A stretch of 64,000 nucleotides of DNA from assembly GCF_010550245.1 (NCBI RefSeq), contig NZ_JAAGLU010000003.1, forward strand, positions 62,001-126,000, read 5' to 3'. How positions within the stretch are numbered: position 1 is the first letter of the stretch; each line of letters begins with the position of its first letter. Source of the DNA: Streptomyces sp. SID12501. GTDB lineage: Bacteria; Actinomycetota; Actinomycetes; Streptomycetales; Streptomycetaceae. Below the pieces are notes generated by a model. The model saw only the letters and a list, made by a program, of their open reading frames with translations, was not told the DNA's origin and searched no databases. Shown one piece after another: positions 61,929 through 64,000 of the stretch. The translations under genes were made by a program, and so were the position numbers.

Positions 61929-63362
61929 TCAGCTCGTCACACGGAACGTGGCGTCGCTGCGCGCCGTCGCCGTGGAGATGGGGTCGAGCCTGAGTTCATA
62001 CGCGTAGTGGCGGATGTACCGGTCGGGGTAGTTGTACGACTGGAACGACGACCATGTCGTGTCGGCGAGTCCGGCGACCTGGCGGAAGGTGGCGTCCTGG
62101 GCGAAGCCGGCGGTGCCGTCGTTGTAGGCCAGCTGGAAATCGAATGCGGAATGCCGCAGGAAGTACCCGGGGAAGTTCACCGACTCGAAGGAGACGGTGC
62201 CGGAGCCCACCAGGCCGGTTCTCATCCGGAACTGGGAGTCCTGGCTGGTACTGACGTTCTGGTCGATGCGCACGTCGAAGTTGGTGTGCCGCACGTACCG
62301 GTCCTGGAAGTTGTACGACTGGAGCCGGTTGGCGGTCGTGTTGGGCCAGCGTGCGAGCACGCGGCTCTCCTCGGCGGCCGTCATGTTCAGGATCCAGCCG
62401 TGGCGCTTCTTGTTGACGCCCATGTCGTAGCTTCCCGATGCCGGGACCTGGTAGGTGCTGGGATCGGACGGGTTCGTCGTCACGACCGGCATGTAACCGC
62501 CGTTCGAGGCGTACTGGTCGACGTAGACGGCCCACTTGTTGCTGCCGTTGAACTTCATCCACATCGGGCCCTCGACCATTGCGCCGGTGAGGCCGACGCC
62601 GGAGAGGTCGCCGAGGGTGGTCCACGTCCCCAGGATCGAGTTGCTGCCTTCGAGCGTGATCTGACCGTCGCCGGAGGCCCGCACGTAGCGGTAGTCGCCG
62701 ACGCCGGACGGCACGTCGATGATCTGGGTGTCGATGATGCCCTGGGTACCGGGGCGGTCGATGTAGAGCTGGGGGGTGGTGATGGTCTGGAAGTCCGAGG
62801 TGCGGGCGTAGTAGATGCGGTGCTTCAGTACGCCGTTGAGCGTCGCGTTCGTCGCCCAGTACAGGACGTAGTCGTTGGTGGCCGGGTTCCAGATCGCCTC
62901 CGGCGCCCAGGCGTTGCGCCCGTCGGGAATCGCGCCGGCGACGTTGAGCAGCCGCGGCTGCGACCAGGTGGCGAGGTCCGTCGACTCCCACACCACGAGG
63001 TTGCGGCTGCCGTTGGAAATGGAGTCGCCCCACGACTGCCCGCAGCCGATGCACAGGTCGGTCGCGATGATCCAGTACTTACTGCCGTCGGGGGATCTCA
63101 CCAGTGCGGGGTCGCGCACCCCCTTCGTGCCGACCGTGGAGCGCAGGACCATCCCTCCGCCGTTGAGGTCGTTCCAGTGCAGGCCGTCCGTGCTGTGCGA
63201 GAGGTACATCTGCTGATTGGTCGACCCCTCCCCGGTGAAGTGCACCATCAGGTAGCCCGGGTCGGCGGCAGCGGCCCGCTCGGGTGTGGTCAAGGCTTGG
63301 GACGTGAAGAGCAGGCAGGCGGCGACCAATATCGCCGCCAGCCGGGAGAGAAGCCTGGCCAT
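61929..63362 (-). CDS. secreted GH43-type glycosidase with AbfB (CBM42) domain
   Basis: 477 aa from ATG 63362 (GGAG eight bases upstream; ATG 63368 alternative). Signal peptide LLSRLAAILVAACLLFTSQA. The five-bladed propeller shows GVRDPALVRSPDGSKYWIIA, NAWAPEAIWNPATNDYVLYW and MVEGPMWMKFNG (EGP acid Glu). The C-terminal ~145 residues are an AbfB arabinose-binding trefoil with repeats LQSYNFQDRYVRHTNFDVRI and FQSYNYPDRYIRHYAYELRL. Probably releases arabinose from plant hemicellulose. The usual N-terminal base Asp is not obvious (YLMVHFTGEG), so activity should not be taken for granted. Confidence 0.88.
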   Translation of the reverse strand: MARLLSRLAAILVAACLLFTSQALTTPERAAAADPGYLMVHFTGEGSTNQQMYLSHSTDGLHWNDLNGGGMVLRSTVGTKGVRDPALVRSPDGSKYWIIATDLCIGCGQSWGDSISNGSRNLVVWESTDLATWSQPRLLNVAGAIPDGRNAWAPEAIWNPATNDYVLYWATNATLNGVLKHRIYYARTSDFQTITTPQLYIDRPGTQGIIDTQIIDVPSGVGDYRYVRASGDGQITLEGSNSILGTWTTLGDLSGVGLTGAMVEGPMWMKFNGSNKWAVYVDQYASNGGYMPVVTTNPSDPSTYQVPASGSYDMGVNKKRHGWILNMTAAEESRVLARWPNTTANRLQSYNFQDRYVRHTNFDVRIDQNVSTSQDSQFRMRTGLVGSGTVSFESVNFPGYFLRHSAFDFQLAYNDGTAGFAQDATFRQVAGLADTTWSSFQSYNYPDRYIRHYAYELRLDPISTATARSDATFRVTS

Positions 63363-63487
63363 GTACATCTCCTGTCTTACTGCGGGGTGCCGTGATCGGG
63401 TGAAGGCGGGGTCGAGGGTGAAGCCGGTCTCTGTGCCTGCGGGACAGGACCTGCTGTCGCGTGACGCGGAACGTCGCGTCGGGCCGG

Positions 63488-63625
63488 TCAACGGCCGAGG
63501 AGCCGGAGTTTTCGCCTGAGCGTGGCGGCGACCGGTGACGCCGCGGCGGCGGGCTGCGTGACGGGTGGAGAAGACAGGGCCGGCAGGGGAGCCACGAGAG
63601 TGAACCCGTAACGGGTGCGGTACAC
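63488..63625 (-). CDS. possible 45-aa leader ORF upstream of the glycosidase
   Basis: GTG 63625 follows a near-perfect AAAGGAGA and opens VYRTRYGFTLVAPLPALSSP ... RRKLRLLGR, 45 codons. It lies between the operator at 63651 and the glycosidase start. It may be a leader peptide or a dead exported-protein start. Confidence 0.3.
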   Translation of the reverse strand: MYRTRYGFTLVAPLPALSSPPVTQPAAAASPVAATLRRKLRLLGR

Positions 63626-63650
63626 CGCTGTCTCCTTTGACGGCCATCAA

Positions 63651-63666
63651 GTTCGAAACTTCGAAC
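63651..63666. promoter_or_regulatory. CGAA-AC-TTCG operator of glycosidase gene
   Basis: GTTCGAAACTTCGAAC is nearly symmetric and close to the CGAAACTTTCG boxes found before Streptomyces xylanase and arabinosidase genes. A half-site AGTTTCG follows at 63693. Likely site of a sugar-responsive repressor not encoded nearby. Confidence 0.55.
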
Positions 63667-63795
63667 ATCGTGCGCACCTTCGACCGGAAGATAAGTTTCG
63701 GCCAGGAGCACGTCAATGGAACCGGCCAGTTTGCTGCCAAGTAAATTTGTGGGTGCCAAAGCACCGCGACCTGGAAAAGGCCCCGTCGGCCGGAC

Positions 63796-64000
63796 TCAGA
63801 AAGTATGCGGACTACCCTCGGGCCCACCTCTGGGTGGCGTTGCCGGGCGTCGGCCTCGCCGCTGCCGCACGGCACTTGTGCCGTCGGACAGCTGATTCGC
63901 CAGGTACTCGTCCAGGCAGGTGTTCCCGCTCACCGTGATGGCGTGGTTCCCGCCGCCCTGCACTACCACCATGCTGGAGTGCTTGAGCAGGTGGTGGACG
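63796..64000 (-). CDS. alpha/beta hydrolase, TAP-like C-terminal domain, cut by window end
   Basis: Only the last ~67 codons are inside the window. HHLLKHSSMVVVQGGGNHAI and TVSGNTCLDEYLANQLSDG match the C-terminus of secreted tripeptidyl-aminopeptidase-like hydrolases, including the catalytic His in GGNH. The tail after this (about 25 residues, Arg/Pro-rich) is longer than usual. Start and nucleophile lie beyond the window. Confidence 0.65.
   Translation of the reverse strand, partial: VHHLLKHSSMVVVQGGGNHAITVSGNTCLDEYLANQLSDGTSAVRQRRGRRPATPPRGGPEGSPHTF

Overview
The window is GC-rich actinobacterial DNA, almost certainly a Streptomyces chromosome. It has many GTG starts, GGAGG-type ribosome sites, WblA, a Crp-family regulator, a SulP-carbonic anhydrase fusion and a pSAM2-like integrative element in a tRNA-Pro gene. 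From memory, the gene order acs, nhaA, serine protease, nth, crp, two ArsA-like ATPases, wblA, penicillin-binding protein matches the S. coelicolor SCO3560-SCO3580 region.

Positions 1-31660 are mostly conserved core: a HAD hydrolase cut by the window start, a degenerate Fic-domain protein, a MinD/CooC-like ATPase, a deacetylase-like lipoprotein, SulP-carbonic anhydrase, acetyl-CoA synthetase, NhaA, a holin-like membrane protein, an epoxide-hydrolase-like enzyme, a MarP-like membrane protease, a CoA-pyrophosphatase-type NUDIX protein, endonuclease III with a long basic tail, Crp, and the operon DUF4177-RidA-NUDIX-metallo-beta-lactamase. That operon is interrupted at its first gene by a very small (about 1.86 kb) element that seems to carry only a large serine recombinase. 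Beyond it lie the paired ATPases, wblA, a class A PBP, a YqeY-like protein, a metallophosphoesterase and a Pr6Pr-type membrane protein.

Positions 31691-48224 are a complete-looking actinomycete integrative and conjugative element (AICE) in tRNA-Pro(CGG), bounded by a 46-bp direct repeat. Its modules are integrase and excisionase, a Prim-Pol/DUF3631 replication module beside an array of GTAGCGG heptamers, small membrane and zinc proteins, a TraB/FtsK-type transfer ATPase, a tightly coupled operon that includes a GGDEF diguanylate cyclase, a divergent GntR (KorSA-like) repressor with its operators, an XRE regulator and a lower-GC membrane cargo gene next to the right end.

Positions 48225-56930 are accessory: an XRE-DUF488 protein with a zinc-motif partner, decayed genes, a TetR-controlled oxidoreductase/NTF2 cluster (ADH, NTF2, beta-hydroxyacid dehydrogenase, SDR, NTF2) with a truncated SDR copy inside it, and an IS remnant. 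Positions 56934-64000 hold a two-component system, a DUF3500 lipoprotein with a HupE/UreJ membrane protein, a secreted GH43-AbfB glycosidase with a candidate operator, and the C-terminal end of a TAP-like hydrolase cut by the window end.
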